Positions 1 through 12,203 of a stretch of DNA of 64,000 bases are shown piece by piece. Made by a program: the position numbers and the translations under genes. Origin of the DNA: Pseudoneurospora amorphoporcata. Its lineage: Eukaryota; Ascomycota; Sordariomycetes; Sordariales; Sordariaceae. Below the pieces are notes generated by a model. The model saw nothing but the letters and a program-made list of their open reading frames with translations. It was not told the DNA's origin and did no database searches. The stretch is from NCBI GenBank assembly GCA_033297205.1, contig MU859164.1, positions 59,745-123,744 of the forward strand, in the 5' to 3' direction. How positions within the stretch are numbered: position 1 is the stretch's first letter; every line of letters starts with the position of its first letter.

Positions 1-303
1 CAGTGGGATTCCATTCGTAGGCGACATCTCGGCTGGAAATCCCGTCGGATATAGCATGCCTACCCTGGCATCATCACTTTTTTGAGGTACACTATTCTAG
101 GTACCTACACTACTCCCACCAGGTCCCAGGTCTTTCGCACTCGCATCACTGAGCTTCCAATCTCTCCATCATGGCTTCGATAACGTAGGTAGCTAGCTTT
201 TATATATCCACAACACTCGTCCCGTCTTTTTGTCTTTGTTTTCTTTTCTTTCCAGCCGTTTGTTTGCGCATCAACCATCGACAGACACATCACCAAACAG
301 ACG

Positions 304-2122
304 ATGCCTGTCCTCAAGAGCTGGCTAGCCGCCGCTACGGCCATTGGCATGTGCCTGGGTGCTGCCCTCCCCAACCCTTCCATCGAGGATATCAAGATCC
401 TCAAGGAGAAGAGCGTGCGCAGCAACATCCTTTTCCCCGTCCTCCCCTGCGGCAGCTTCCAGCTCGAGGAGGCCACTATCGATGATATGCAGGCTGCCAT
501 GAACAATGGCACTCTCACCTCGGTCCAGCTTGTCGGTTGCTATGTCCTCCGTACTTTCCAGACTGATTTCTACATCAAGTAAGCAACGGCTGCCCTTCTT
601 AAATCACAGTCATCTCCACAAAAAGTCTGACCGACGGCATAGCTCCCTCCTCCAGTTCAACCCTGATGCCTTATCCATCGCTGCTGAGATGGACGCTGAG
701 CGTGCCGCCGGCAAGGTCCGCGGTCCTCTTCATGGTATCCCCTTCACTGTCAAGGACAACATTGCCACCAAGGACCAGATGGAGACCACTGCTGGCTCGC
801 TGGCTCTTGTCGGCAGCGTTGTTCCCCGTGATGCCCACGTTGTCGCCAAGCTCCGTGAGGCCGGCGCCGTTCTGTTCGGCAAGGCTACCCTCTCCGAGTG
901 GGCCGATATGCGCAGCAACAACTACTCCGAGGGTTACTCTGCCCGCGGTGGCCAGTGCCGCTCTGCTTACAACCTGACCGTCAACCCTGGTGGTTCCTCC
1001 TCCGGGAGCGCCGTTGGTGTCGCTGCCAACGCCATCACCTTCTCCCTCGGTACCGAGACCGATGGCTCCGTCATCAACCCTGCTATGCGCAACAACATTG
1101 TCGGCTTCAAGCCCACCGTTGGTCTTACTTCCCGTGCCGGTGTCGTTCCCGAGAGCGAGCACCAAGATACCATTGGCACTTTCGGCCGTACTGTCGCTGA
1201 TGCTGTCTATGCTCTTGATGCCATCTACGGTGTTGATGAGCGCGACGAGTACACCCTCGCCCAGGACGGCAAGACCCCCAAGGACGGCTATGCGTCGTAC
1301 CTCACCACCCAGGATGCCCTCAAGGACGCCGTCTTCGGTATTCCCTGGAACAGCTTTTGGCGTTACGCCGACCCCGAGCAGGTCCGCCAGTTGACCGCCC
1401 TCATCAAGCTCATTGAGGATGCTGGTGCCACTATCATCAACGGCACTGAGATTACCGACCATGAGAGAATCGTCAGCCCTTACGGCTGGGACTGGGATTA
1501 TGGCACCAACCGCGGCTACCCCAACGAGTCCGAGTACACCGTCGTCAAGGTTGACTTCTACAACAACATCAAGACTTACCTCTCCGAGCTCGAGAACACC
1601 GAAATTCGCTCGCTCGAGGATATCGTCCAGTTCAACTACGATAACGACGACACTGAGGGTGGCCACCCCTGGCCCCAGGGTCACCCCGCCTTCTACTCTG
1701 GTCAGGATGGCTTCCTCGCTTCCCTCGCCACCAAGGGTATCAAGGACGAGACTTACTACCAGGCCCTCAACTTCACCCAGTCCTCCTCCCGCAACGGCAT
1801 CGATGACGCTCTTACCTACAAGGGCAAGAAGATCTCTGGTCTCCTTGTTCCCCCTGATGTCGCTCAGGCTCCCCAGATCGCTGCTCAGGCCGGCTACCCC
1901 ATGATCACCCTTCCCGCCGGTACCCACTCCGCCAGCGGTATGGGCATTGGCCTCGGCATCATGCAGACTGCCTACGGTGAGGCCGAGCTCGTCAAGTGGG
2001 GTTCTGCTATTGAGGACCTCCAGAAGTCCACCAACACTCCTTATAAGCGCACCCTTCCCCAGTGGAGGGATTTCCAAACGAAAAACATCCCCGTCTACAA
2101 CGTCTACGAGGGTTCCGATTAG
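304..2122 (+). CDS. Secreted amidase (amidase signature family)
   Basis: Two exons, 304-578 and 643-2122, joined across a 64-base intron (GTAAGC...CATAG), give 584 residues. Residues 1 to about 20 form a signal peptide (hydrophobic WLAAATAIGMCLGAALP). The amidase signature fold is clear: the catalytic Lys lies in FTVKDN near residue 129, the Gly/Ser-rich GGSSSGSAVG loop near 210 carries the bridging cis-Ser, and the nucleophile is the Ser of TETDGSV near 234. Family members hydrolyse amide bonds through this Ser-cisSer-Lys triad. The substrate cannot be read from sequence. The length suits fungal secreted amidases of about 550-600 residues. Codon use is strongly C-ending, as in a well expressed gene. 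The start was chosen because it precedes the signal peptide and the splice restores frame exactly. No damage seen. Confidence 0.93.
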
Positions 2123-2951
2123 ACATTCTTGTTTCTCGTTATCCCACTTTCCTAGTCATGTTGTTTGAATCATCAGCATATCATCGAGCGACTCAAGTCT
2201 AGTCATGTGAGAAGATGGAGTTAAGCGGTTGATTGAGTACTGTCGCATACTTTGGAAGATGCATATTAGGCTGGATATACCCGTACCCTCCGCGTTCAGT
2301 TGGATGTATAAACTTAAATTTTAATGTGTAGAACCTCGTCCCGCAACCTGCATGTGTTGTCATTGTCCCACTTGGTTCTCGTATGCTCTCGTTTGGATAT
2401 ACCAATGAAATGGATGCAGAGCGTTCCTGTTGTTGTTTTAAACTCGTCGTATCTCATACCGCCTGGATTTATATTCTTTCATGGCATCTACAGGATACAT
2501 CTGGCACCACAACTTCATACGCCACTTCCCAACGACCGAATTGCCAGCTTCGGTTATTTGTACCCTTTTGCAGGCGACTACGGCAGTTTGGTTGAAGTGG
2601 TTCATTATTGTCCATGACATATCTACCTTCGACATTGCTACTCTCGTTGAGCGCGTGCCACTATCCTAGAACATTACAGCCCTTCAACTACAATTACATC
2701 TTCTCATTTTACATCCTTCTTACAAGTCAAAAAGGTATCTCACAGTCACACACCAAGATTCAACAATTTGATGCATTAAGAAACGAATGGCTCCACTCAA
2801 CTCTCAACAGTCGTTTGAACAAACATTATCAAAATTACTAAAAGAAATGAAGCAGGCTGAGTTACCTACCTAACCAGCTATGTTTAATGGGGCGCAAAAG
2901 ATAAAAGAAAGAATAGGACAAAAGAAATGGAAAAAAAGAAAAAGAAAAATA
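2123..2951. other. Intergenic, 3' flank of amidase and of the 5S gene
   Basis: Holds the amidase 3' flank. The T-runs on the minus strand just beyond 2951 (plus-strand A-rich 2925-2950) fit the RNA polymerase III stop of the 5S gene. No convincing gene seen. Confidence 0.5.
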
Positions 2952-3070
2952 ACATACAACACCAGGGATTCGCTGGTCGTCACCGACCCAACTACTAGTC
3001 TGGCCCTCACTGGCTTATCTATGGGAGAGCGGACGGGATCCCGAGTTTTCCAGTGGGTATGGTCGTATGT
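2952..3070 (-). rRNA. 5S ribosomal RNA gene
   Basis: Read on the minus strand, this 119-base segment begins ACATACGACCATA and ends GGTGTTGTATGT. It carries the landmarks of Neurospora-type 5S rRNA: GGAAAAC near base 20, TCCCGTCCGCTC near 35, an AGTAGTTGGGT block about two thirds along, and ACCAGCGAATCCC before the 3' strand of the terminal stem. The ends can pair (ACATAC with GTATGT). Downstream on the minus strand comes a T-rich run, the usual polymerase III terminator. A dispersed single 5S gene between protein genes is normal in filamentous ascomycetes. The middle of the molecule differs from the common N. crassa type, so this may be a minor variant or an early pseudogene. Confidence 0.88.
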
Positions 3071-3849
3071 GATTGATTCTTGCTAAAGCAAGAGGTTATA
3101 AGTTGATTAGGGTATTCGCAAGTGACAAAACTGAAGCGTCAACTCACACTCATTGTTGCCTGTCGTCCGGGTACCACCAATGATGACGCTACAAAGTGGC
3201 TCAGGCGAAGATGATGACATGATGAAGAAAAGGAAGGAAGAAAGAGGAGGAAGCTACACGTGGGTGGGTCACGGTGGATGGGAAAAGGGCTGGGTTTTCT
3301 TATGCGATGGGATGACAGGAACCAACAACACCAGATGGGATGGAAGAGGACAAGATCAGATTGAATGGTAACGCTAGGTACTGTCTATCTGGCAGCTGAT
3401 AGCATAGCATGCTGCCATCGCAACGGTAGTGAGTGTGCTTCAGCAGTGAGATTTTGGGTCTCCAGGGGGGCAAAAGATCCGTGGTGAGATGGAAGTCATG
3501 GACATGGAAGGCAGGTCACGTCGTAGGGGCTGAAAGATATCAGATACGATCCGTTCATGCATTCTTTAAATTTTCTTTCTTTTTTCTTTAAGATCCGATC
3601 AAACATTGCATCAGATCATCAGACGAGACCCATTCACATCTAGGTAGGTAAGTAAGATGGCATCATCATCAAAAATCGCTTGCTAATATTTTCGCAATTC
3701 GCATCCAAAGCAGATCTAGCCAAGGTAACTCTCGTTAACTAACTCGACATCAATCATTTCACCCATCAACCTCTATCCAGGGCAGACCAGACATCCTTCC
3801 CAACACACTAAAACCGAGCTTCAGACAGTTGAACAAGGGTCGACCCCGC
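3071..3849. other. Intergenic
   Basis: Upstream flank of the 5S gene and 3' flank of the small secreted protein gene. Nothing firm beyond A/G-rich low-complexity tracts around 3200-3250. Confidence 0.4.
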
Positions 3850-4456
3850 TTAAGCAACGGTACCAGAAACAGTAGCATCGACCTCATCGCAAACGACCTT
3901 CCTCCAGGTATAGATCTCGCCAATCACCCAGGTGGGGCTAGGGCCCGTGGTCTCATCGGTGCAGGTAGTCTGGATGGTGGTTGAGCCGGAGGCGGTGTAA
4001 CTGTTTTTTTCCCCGTCAGTATTCATTTGCAGCCCAAGTGGTGGGTGGGTAAGGGTAAACTCACGTCTCATCCCCAGCAACAACAGTCTCGCTCAGCACC
4101 AGCGTGCCGTCAGTCCTGTTATACTTGAAGCTGGCCGCGCTGCCCTCGGGCGCGCCCTCGGGCGCGGTGCACTGGTACTCGATCTCGCCGTAGAAGAAGT
4201 CGTTCAGACGGTTGGAGGCGGTGTTGCACGAGTAGACCAGCTCGGTCTTGTCGGAGGACAAGGCGAAGTTGACGTAACCCCAGCTGTTCTGGTGAGCGGG
4301 GGTGCTGAAGATGTAGTCGGCGTGGAAGTCAAACTTGGAGACAGTCCAGGTGAGTTCAGAGGTGGTCTCGGTGGCCTTGACGGCGGTGCTGGCGGGAGCA
4401 GCAGAGACGGTGGCGGCGAGGGCCAAGGCGGCGGCGGCGCGGGTGAAGTTGACCAT
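3850..4456 (-). CDS. Small secreted AA1-like protein, four cysteines
   Basis: Two exons on the minus strand, 4456-4065 and 4000-3850, with a 64-base intron (GTGAGT...ACAG), give 180 residues. The N-terminus MVNFTRAAAALALAATVSAAPA is a good signal peptide. The mature part is beta-rich in look, starts with a WTVSKFDFHADY stretch and holds four cysteines (in VYSCN, YQCTA, TTCTD, VVCDE), enough for two disulphides. This layout resembles the AA1-like (Alt a 1-like) group of small fungal secreted proteins, whose members include allergens and plant-interaction effectors. That assignment is inference from length and Cys pattern. One N-glycosylation site (NRT) is visible. No damage seen. Confidence 0.72.
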
Positions 4457-6121
4457 TTTGATGGAGTGGGTGGTGATTAGGGATTAAGGTTTAGGTTGGA
4501 ATGTTGGATTAGTTGATGGAAATGCTGGATGAGATGAAGGTTGAAGACAGAAAGGGATATCAAGATCTTATACTTCAAGATCTTGGGGGCGGATATGGAC
4601 GGATGTCGGATGACGGACTGGAGTCTCTCAGGTCGACCCACTGATATGCCGCTGTTACCGTACATGCTGGTAGCTGGTTATTACGTTGCGGTTCCTGTCG
4701 CTCGCCTGCCCTGCCCGCCGGTTGACCGTCACATCATCAAAAGTCACCGCCATCGGCTACCAGCTCGTATCGTCGTGGTTTGTTGTATCTGGTGATCCGA
4801 ACAAGAAGGGGAGAGTTCGGCATCCACCCACCGGCTTGTGGGGGACCGGCCACTTGGCGGTTCGGATTTCAAAACACCGAGTCAACGCAAGAGAAGCATG
4901 GAGAAGAGTCGAGTTCCTGCTTGCAGCTTGCAGCTGGGAATCGAACCGAGGTAAATCGGAACACATGGGACCTTTTTTTTTTTTTTTTTTTTTTCGAAAG
5001 CGAGGCGTGACGATGCCAAGAAGATGGATGCAACTCTTCTTTCTCGTATTTCCCCTTCCCAGCGGGAGTTACAACACAAGCTAGGCTAAATACACCGTAG
5101 CTTCGGGTGACTGTCCCTGGTTTTGGTCCCCTAAATGCCCTGGCAGGGAAATATACGGGCTTCGCGAAACCTCCAGGGTAGCAGTGTATGTACATAGGTG
5201 GCTCATTCGACAATGGCCAAGACGAGGGCGGGGAAGGGTCCAGGGAGATATGGAGACACTGGCTCCGTATAAGTCCACCTTGGGCGCTTATTTCTTCGTG
5301 TTAATGGCTGGGCATAGCGATATCATCAACCAAGGAGGTCAAAGAAATGCATTGTTGGCAGACCATGAAAGCGGAGGTAGAAGGTGGGTGAGAACTTTGA
5401 TCTTGCTTCCGTTGCTACACTGTGGCACAACGCTACACCAACAACACCATACCAAGAGATGGCCATCGCCCAAAACGTGGGTTGTCAGCAAAGGTAACAT
5501 CGCAGCGGCACCGGGAGCGATAGCAGGGACCGTAAGGGCGGTGCGCGATCGCAGCATGCAGTGTCGCCCAACACTTGAACAAGAGTTCGGCAATGATCCC
5601 TTCCACGAATCAACGAACTCCAATTCATCTTGGTAGCATTTGTACGAGCGCATCGGGCCATCGGTTCCGCTGGGCCCTGGAGAGGCTGAGTTGAGGCGAC
5701 ACTGAGGTTTCCGAGTCTCTCCAATCAAGACAAAAGCCCGAAGCGGTGTGAAGAGGGGAATTCGAACGACACGAAAGGGAACGTTGTTGTAACATGATGT
5801 CTATCGAATTGTTCTGGTGTTCGCTGACCTGGAGCTCAGTAAGCAACCACGTCGTGCAGTGGACGGAGGTCAGGTGACAATGACTTTAAAAAAAAGTTAA
5901 AATAAAAGTCTGGAAACTGTCACTGGATGGAAGCTGACGATGATCTACATCGCGCTGTGGATGTTTTGCTCGTGCTAGGGTCTACACGAGATCGGGAGGA
6001 TACGATGTTTCCGCTCTGGTGGGTAAACCAAGACATGGGCCGGGGCAAAAAGAACGGCGTAGGAGCATTGTGTGAAAGATCGGCAAGAACAGGACCCCTT
6101 TTCGTTGGATTGAAGTCGACC
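4457..6121. other. Intergenic with a 22-T run
   Basis: About 1.7 kb between the AA1-like gene (promoter side) and the 3' end of the HET gene. Contains an uninterrupted run of 22 T at 4973-4994. No coding segment with family features was found on either strand. Confidence 0.4.
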
Positions 6122-8483
6122 TCAGCAAATACGCAATACCTCCTCCGCTTCCCTTCCGTCGAAAGCATTAACAGGAAAGTCAAACTCATCCTTATGGAAG
6201 GCACCGACGCGCCGGTAGACCGTCGGCCCACCTTTACCATCCTCATTTTTGGCCGGCACCAAAACTAAGCCAGCCTGGAACTGTCGTTTCCAGTAGTTAC
6301 TAACCAGCCCTTCCCACCTCATCAACAAGACGAGCAAGACTTGCACCCCCTCGGTCGGCATATCATCGTCCATGTACACAATGACAGGCGATTTTGGGTC
6401 CTTCCCTTCAATGTACAACCGATCTTCGGGATAATTCTGCACATCCCGCTCCGTCTTCACCAGGCCTTTCCGCACGCGGCCCTTCAAGGCAATCGTAATC
6501 TCACCCTCTTTATCGGGTCTGTATTTCGACTCGAACGCGGGGTTGGGAAATTCGACCAGCTCGGAAAGGTAGTCGACGCTGGTGACGGACTCGACCAAAA
6601 ACCGCTTGTTTCCGTTCCAATGGTCAGGTCGTTGGGTATTCTTTTCACTGTGCGCAATGTTCTTGAGCGATTCCTTCACATCGAGTTCCTTGGCAGCCCA
6701 TGACCACGAAGGGGCGTTGGAACCAGAGATAATGTTGTTTCGCGCGCCTAACTCGCGGGTGAAGCGCCAGAGGAGGTCGAGCGGGTAGAGCTCACGCCAG
6801 ATTCCGGTGACGTAGGTGAAGGAGCGAAAGTGCTCAATGGCGCGGGCGATGCCGGCCATGGCGAAGAGGCGGTCGGAGGTGAAGGTTAGGGAGGTGCCGA
6901 TGAAAGTCTTTGCGATTTTTTCCCAGGCGAGGAAGGAGGGGAACGTGTGCTCAATCAGGTGTTTTGCCCTGTCATCTTCTTCCTGGGTGTCCTCTTCCAT
7001 CTGCTGTTCTTCGCCATTGCAGAGTGCCTCGAATACTGTCTTGGAGGAGAACGGAGCGTCCCCGATGGCTCGCAAGGTAGGCTCCGTGAGACGCTGTCGT
7101 ACTCGGGGCGTGTCAGTCTTAAATGGCCACGACTCGGCGAAAGCTTGACGTCGACATTCCCAGAAGAGCTGGGGAGCTCCAAAGTAGACCGCTCGCGAGG
7201 ACAGGACGCTTTCCTGGAATACCCAGCCTCGCTTGAACAGGGGCGACCGTTCCACATTCTCCGTGAAGGTGTTTTCGAGGAGTGAGTTGACAGCGTATAC
7301 GGTGGACTTGTCGTCGCACTTCTTGATAAGGCATGGGCTAGTCTGTAGCGGGTTCCTTGGGGTGTAGCAGCCATCATTGCCGCCAGTTCCCAGTGCAGTG
7401 ATGTTGCAGCGGGAATGACCATAAACGTCACTCATGGTGAGACCCTCCCTTTGCCAGTCCTCCTTGGCCTTGGGACCACTTTGGATGATGCAGAGGGAAT
7501 CGATCCAGATATACCGACATCCGAGTTGCTGGGTGATCTTCATGGCATCCCGAAAGGTCTTGGACAGCCTGTCATCAAGCGGTATGCTATCTTGCAACTG
7601 GGCCATGTTCTCTGTCTCCAGCTTCAAGTTGTTTGCTTTTGTGGAGATGGACCAGGAGTGGCTGAGCGTGAGGTAGTGTGCCTTCTTTTGAACGAGGCCT
7701 TCCGCAGCCGAAATCACCAACCGGGGAGCTAGTTTGCCGGGTACTTGTCCCACATCGATGACTCGCGTCGGAAACCATGTGGCAGTGGGATCCTTTTGCG
7801 TGGAGGAATAGCGGTTGCACTCGGCATGGTTCTCAACGCAGTCTTTCAGCCAGTATTGCATGGACTCGAGTATTTCGGGAGCATCCGAGGACGTGGAAAG
7901 CGGGAGGTTGGAGTCAGGGCCTGTCTGAGAGTACGTATCTGGAGGCACAAGGTCAGAAACACCTCGGGATTCAAATCAAAACAGCCAACTCACCACTTCG
8001 AACCTTCCGCAGCTGGACAGTGACGAAGTCATCCATGATCCATGCTCCAGAAAAGTCATGGCTCTCGTTGTATCGCTCTTCCAGCCAGTCGTCAATCCCG
8101 GCAAGATCATTCGCCATGTCCTCATCAATTTCCAGGTCTTGTATCCGGCTTGTCTCAAGCCAGACCGAGGAAGTCCCAGCACCGGCCACAACCTGTACAA
8201 GACCGGTATGGTGCTCGTCTTTTGACCATTCAAAGTATTGGTCCTTCTTGCTGATCAGGGCACAGAGATGGCACCCTGCGGCAGCGGATGCATCCAGCTT
8301 CTCCAAGCTTTCACTGTGGAAGAAGCGCAGGTTCTCTTCCTCTCCGGCATCGCCGTCCAATGCCCAGCTGCTCTGGCCCGTCCATGGTTTCGCCCTTGCT
8401 AGTCTTTCTTGGACCCAGTCGGAGTGTATGATGCGGGAGCAACGATGGCATAGGACGTGAGGGATGACGCCGTTGGAAGTCAT
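6122..8483 (-). CDS. HET-domain (heterokaryon incompatibility) protein
   Basis: Two exons, 8483-7994 and 7938-6122, with a 55-base intron (GTGAGT...CCAG), give 768 residues. The first ~160 residues hold paired cysteines (CHRCSR, then CHLCAL), as in the N-terminal region of many fungal HET proteins. The HET domain lies at about 250-400: it opens with YLTLSHSW, continues with RYIWIDSLCIIQ and DVYGHSRCNITA, and later has the RGWVFQESVLSSR block. Known HET proteins trigger cell death when incompatible strains fuse, but most paralogues have no tested role. The C-terminal third has no recognised domain. An acidic stretch (EEQQMEEDTQEEDDR) lies in the middle. The gene appears intact, unlike the HET genes in the right half of the window. 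Confidence 0.9.
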
Positions 8484-9176
8484 ATTGGAGTGTCGCTAAC
8501 GCAGGTTTTTATCGGTAAGGTACCGTTTCGGAAAAGAGGGAAGCTCGGAGGGCTTGTCGTTGTCGTGTACTCGACCCCGCGCGAGCTTACGGGAGCTCGC
8601 TTCAAACGAAGTGGAAACCATGCTCGTCCGTTGTGCGGCTGGTGGCTGAATGTAACGGTGCATGTACAGGGTATATTAAATGAGCCAAATGACGCCATAA
8701 AAAGCCCGTCAGCGCCGCAAAGAAGGGTGTCGAATGTTGTGGTGGTGATGATTCGCGTAAGCTGCCAAGAGGTGTTGTTGTTGGTTGCGAGGTGGGCGGG
8801 GAAATCGCGGTTGTTCCCGAACGGCTTCTCCCTCAAAAGAAGCACATGTTGTCTTAAAGGCACTCTGTAATTGCATATTTACAAGCAGTATGGAACAACT
8901 CAAAACAGTATGTAAACAGTCGGATAGTCCCTTGAATTATAACCGTTTGATTTGTGGGTAATGACAATGGAAAGAGTCGCCTACACTATCTCTTACAGTG
9001 CGGTTGTAGCGCGTTAACCTGTTAGTGCCTACTGGAATGACCCGGATACAGCGGTATGTTACCTCCTCCCATGACAAATCCACGAGTACCTACGCCCACT
9101 TTGAGGAAGTTGGCACTAACACAACAACCGCAAAAGAACACTTCAAGTGCCCTTGGAAAGCCTGCCTGCCTCTATT
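8484..9176. other. Intergenic
   Basis: Between the HET gene start and the first CVNH gene. No supported gene or RNA seen. Confidence 0.4.
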
Positions 9177-9797
9177 CTAGTTCCCCTTCCGCCCAAAGCA
9201 CTCAAAATGTCCTCCTCCATTCGCAATCCGTTCCGCTACACCACGTCAGCTCCGTCCATCACATTAGGTAGGAAAGGGCGGGGGGCGCCAAACAAAACAG
9301 TAGTGTAGGCACTTACTCAAATTCAACGAAGCCCACGTATCCCGCTTATGCGTCCCCGAATCACAAATACACGCCAGCACATCTCCCGACACACCACCTC
9401 CATAAAGCCAGCAATCGCAAAAGTCACGGCAAAAGTTGGCCGTGCCAGACAAATCCTCCACCTTCCCATCCTTCGCCTCAAACCACTTCAGCTTGCTCTC
9501 CTTCGCATCAAACCACATGCATTGGTTCAAATCCAAGCTCGTCTCGCGCCACCCGTGCAGTTTGGGGTGGGATGCCTCGTGGGAGTCGTCGGTGAGCTTG
9601 CAGAAGCCGTTGAGGGAGCAGGCGGCTTTGTCCACTTGCCAGTTGACGCACGATTTGCGGAAGCTGTCGATCATGGGTTTTTGGTTGGCGTCCGTGTTGG
9701 CGATTTCAGCGGCCGAGATTGGGGGAGTGAGGGAGGTAAGGGTGGTGAGGACGGTGAGAAGGTGGAACAGGGTGGATGGGTGGTGTGGGAGATGCAT
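9177..9797 (-). CDS. Secreted cyanovirin-N homology (CVNH)-like protein A
   Basis: Two exons, 9797-9317 and 9235-9177, with an 81-base intron (GTAAGT...GTGTAG), give 179 residues. The N-terminus is a signal peptide (about 28 residues ending ISAAE). The mature protein shows the two half-repeats of the CVNH fold. Half one has ACSLNGFCKL followed by TSLDLNQCMWFDAKESKLKW. Half two has CICDSGTHKRDTWASLNL running across the splice into ERIANGGGHFECFG. The S-(I/L)-(D/N)-L-N...G.L/F.C/W signature supports CVNH, a glycan-binding fold in its studied members. About ten cysteines suggest an extracellular, disulphide-rich protein. The short last exon was chosen because it completes the second half-repeat and closes in frame. 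Paralogue of the gene at 10448-11180. Confidence 0.72.
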
Positions 9798-10447
9798 TTT
9801 GGTCGTGGTTTTGCTGGTGTAAGTCTGCCCTTTGATTTGTTGATTTTTGTCAAGATCTGATCTGCCGGAGTCGAGTAAAATGGATATAAGGAAACCCAGA
9901 GACTCTGTAGGTTAGCGCGACTGGGAGGTTATAGCTGTTACGCTGGATATGTGAGTGTGTGACCCATGGCTGCTGCAGTGGGCAGATGTATCACGATTTC
10001 AGATCAGCTCCGTTGCTTCTAACATACCATGATACATCGGTTTGTACATGAAGTGCTGTGGATGGGAACTTTACCAGCTAAGTCGAAAGTAATGCTACTG
10101 AGGATACTTAGTCACCGTCATGCTATTTGGCCCAAATGGTTCACGTATTCCCGTGGATGTAGCACGAGGTTAGTTCTCCCTTCAAAGCCTTCTCTGTTTC
10201 TACATCCTGGTCCAAAGGCAGAACTCATGGCCATGTTTTATTGAGAGTGCAGTCGGTCTTGTTACGAAGGGTAGTCAGGCGGCAAGTACAACATGAAGTT
10301 TATGATTGAAGTACCTTAATCTTAGACGGCCTGAAGGCGTATTGAAGTATTTCACGACTTTTATCTATATATATGCTTTGGCATATTTCCCTACTTCACT
10401 TTGCACTTCTCCACATGTCAATGCTCATACAGCGCACTAATGATATT
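9798..10447. other. Intergenic between the two CVNH genes
   Basis: Promoter of CVNH A and 3' flank of CVNH B. No further coding segment supported. Confidence 0.4.
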
Positions 10448-11180
10448 TTAATCTATCCCGTTGACTCTGCAACTCGTAGCGGCCAAAAAAAAGATGATCT
10501 TAGGCCCAAACTCTCCAAAGCATCCCAGTCGGCCATCATTATTGTAGATATGCTCAGCTGTAACGCAAAATCATCATCAGCTTACCATGAATGTTTTCAT
10601 GTTGAGTGGGGAGGATGTAGGTTATGTAGTCTTACCCAGATTGATCGACGCATACACCGACCAGTCAGAAGGCTTCTGATCTCCACGATTGCAAAGGAAG
10701 AATCGTTCGAAGGACGTATTGTTGTACGACCATGGTTCGCACCTGGCACCAATGGTCAGGCAATGGTCGAGAAGTTCACCCCTAACACAAGACTTATCGT
10801 CAGTCATCATTGCATAGGTACATTAGAGTGTCTCATTTACTTCAGGATGCTAAGACTGACAAGTTCCCCTGCCCCTGGGTATTATTCCAGCTCCGCTCGT
10901 CTGTCATGGTGGCATTACACGACGGGGGGATCTTCCACTCCAACTTATTTTCCTTGGTGTTGTAGCCGAGGCACTTTGACAAACCCAATATTGTAGAAAT
11001 GTTGGTCTTCAGGTCGGCCCGCTGGCAATTAGCGGTTATACCCATGCCCGATCTGTACACAAAGGATTCAGTATCGCAAGTTCGGTGGAAGTTGCCCTCG
11101 TCCGTGTCAAAGTGGGGACAATTTGAAGCTACAACATTGGTGATGAAAACCAATACGAGAAGTCGGAAAAGGTGCATCAT
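10448..11180 (-). CDS. Secreted cyanovirin-N homology (CVNH)-like protein B
   Basis: Three exons, 11180-10861, 10781-10636 and 10557-10448, give 191 residues with both splices in frame (introns 79 and 78 bases). Signal peptide MMHLFRLLVLVFITNVVAS. First half-repeat: FVYRSGMGITANCQ then ILGLSKCLGYNTKENKLEW. Second: WSVYASINL, then across the splice EHIYNNDGRLGCFG. These match the CVNH pattern (xLxAxC...S-I-D/N-L-N-x-x-I-x-N-x-D-G-x-L). CVNH proteins bind high-mannose glycans in studied cases. Binding here is untested. The last intron sits at the same codon and phase as the intron of CVNH A (after S-x-NL, phase 1), so the two genes are paralogues. Several N-glycosylation sites (NIS, NAT, NNT) are present. 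The first splice (donor GTCAGT, acceptor GTTAG) is the less certain one. Confidence 0.75.
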
Positions 11181-12203
11181 GGTGGGTACATATGTCAGGC
11201 GTGTTGGATGGAAGTGCCGCCAGTGATGACTGAGAGTGTCAAGGGAGGACTCGGGCGAATGCCCCCTTTAAATACTTCGTCATGGAACTTCTTGATCAGA
11301 GTACCCGGAGAGTAAGCAGCGTAAAGGTAAGGTAATTTGCAACACCCCCATTGCAGCAGACGGATGTGTCACGGCCTGAACTCGACACAAACGATTCTGA
11401 AATAAGAGCTGTACGATGAAGTAGGAAGCAAACTCCACGAGTAAACGAGATACGGCTTAAGCTGCACTATGATACACCAAGAGATAAAGAAAGATGCTTA
11501 CATACAAACCTCGACAACCCATCAGCAACAGCGTTGACGAAGAGTGTTAGGGTTCCTTCTTGCCGTTCTTGACCCGTTTGCCCACGTGTACTTCTTTTGT
11601 TGAAAAAAAAAAAGAAAGCGGGCGTTGGTCGTTCCTTCAATGTCCGGCTGAAGTGCCTTCCAGAATCCAGATTGAGAAGTTCTTGTACAAATTTCCCGGT
11701 CGCCAATGCCTGCCCGTATACACCTGCCCTACGGCACTGCCCCTTGTCACTCCTTCCTTACACCAGTCAACCACACAATGGCCATATTCTTTCCTTGGTA
11801 GGTGCCGATTTTCCCCAGCAACGTGAATTCACAATTCATTTCGAGTGAAGGTGCGAGGAAAGATGTCACCCTGTAGAGCCCACCTAGACATCTGACATCA
11901 AATGCTCGCATAACTGATGAACTTCTTCCGGTGCCCTTCCTCGGATGTAGAAATCAGTTCCTACAAGAACATCTGCCATACTTGGACAGGAGAAATAGAA
12001 GTCAGGCATTATACTGGATACTTATAATAAATCTAAACCATGCAAGTGACTAAGGGAGACTACGTAGACATGTGGGAAATGAGTAACGACATAGCAGTAG
12101 CGTGCGGATGGTACACCACCTGTGATTGCGCAAACGACTGTGAAACAGAATGGGCATGCCTTTGATGAACATGGCAAGATGACTCCGTTGGATGGCAACG
12201 ACA
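11181..12203. other. Intergenic
   Basis: About 1 kb holding the promoter of CVNH B and the 3' flank of the next gene. Short ORFs here have no family features. A run of 11 A occurs at 11601-11611. Confidence 0.4.

Noticed and set aside
671..2077. 468-codon open frame antisense to the amidase
   Set aside because: Codon-bias shadow of the strongly C-ending amidase gene. The sense strand has signal peptide, catalytic motifs and a clean splice.
4915..4950. T-loop-like GGTTCGATTCCC (minus strand) suggesting a tRNA
   Set aside because: No matching acceptor stem, D-arm or anticodon arm in the required distance. A long A/T homopolymer lies where the tRNA body should be.
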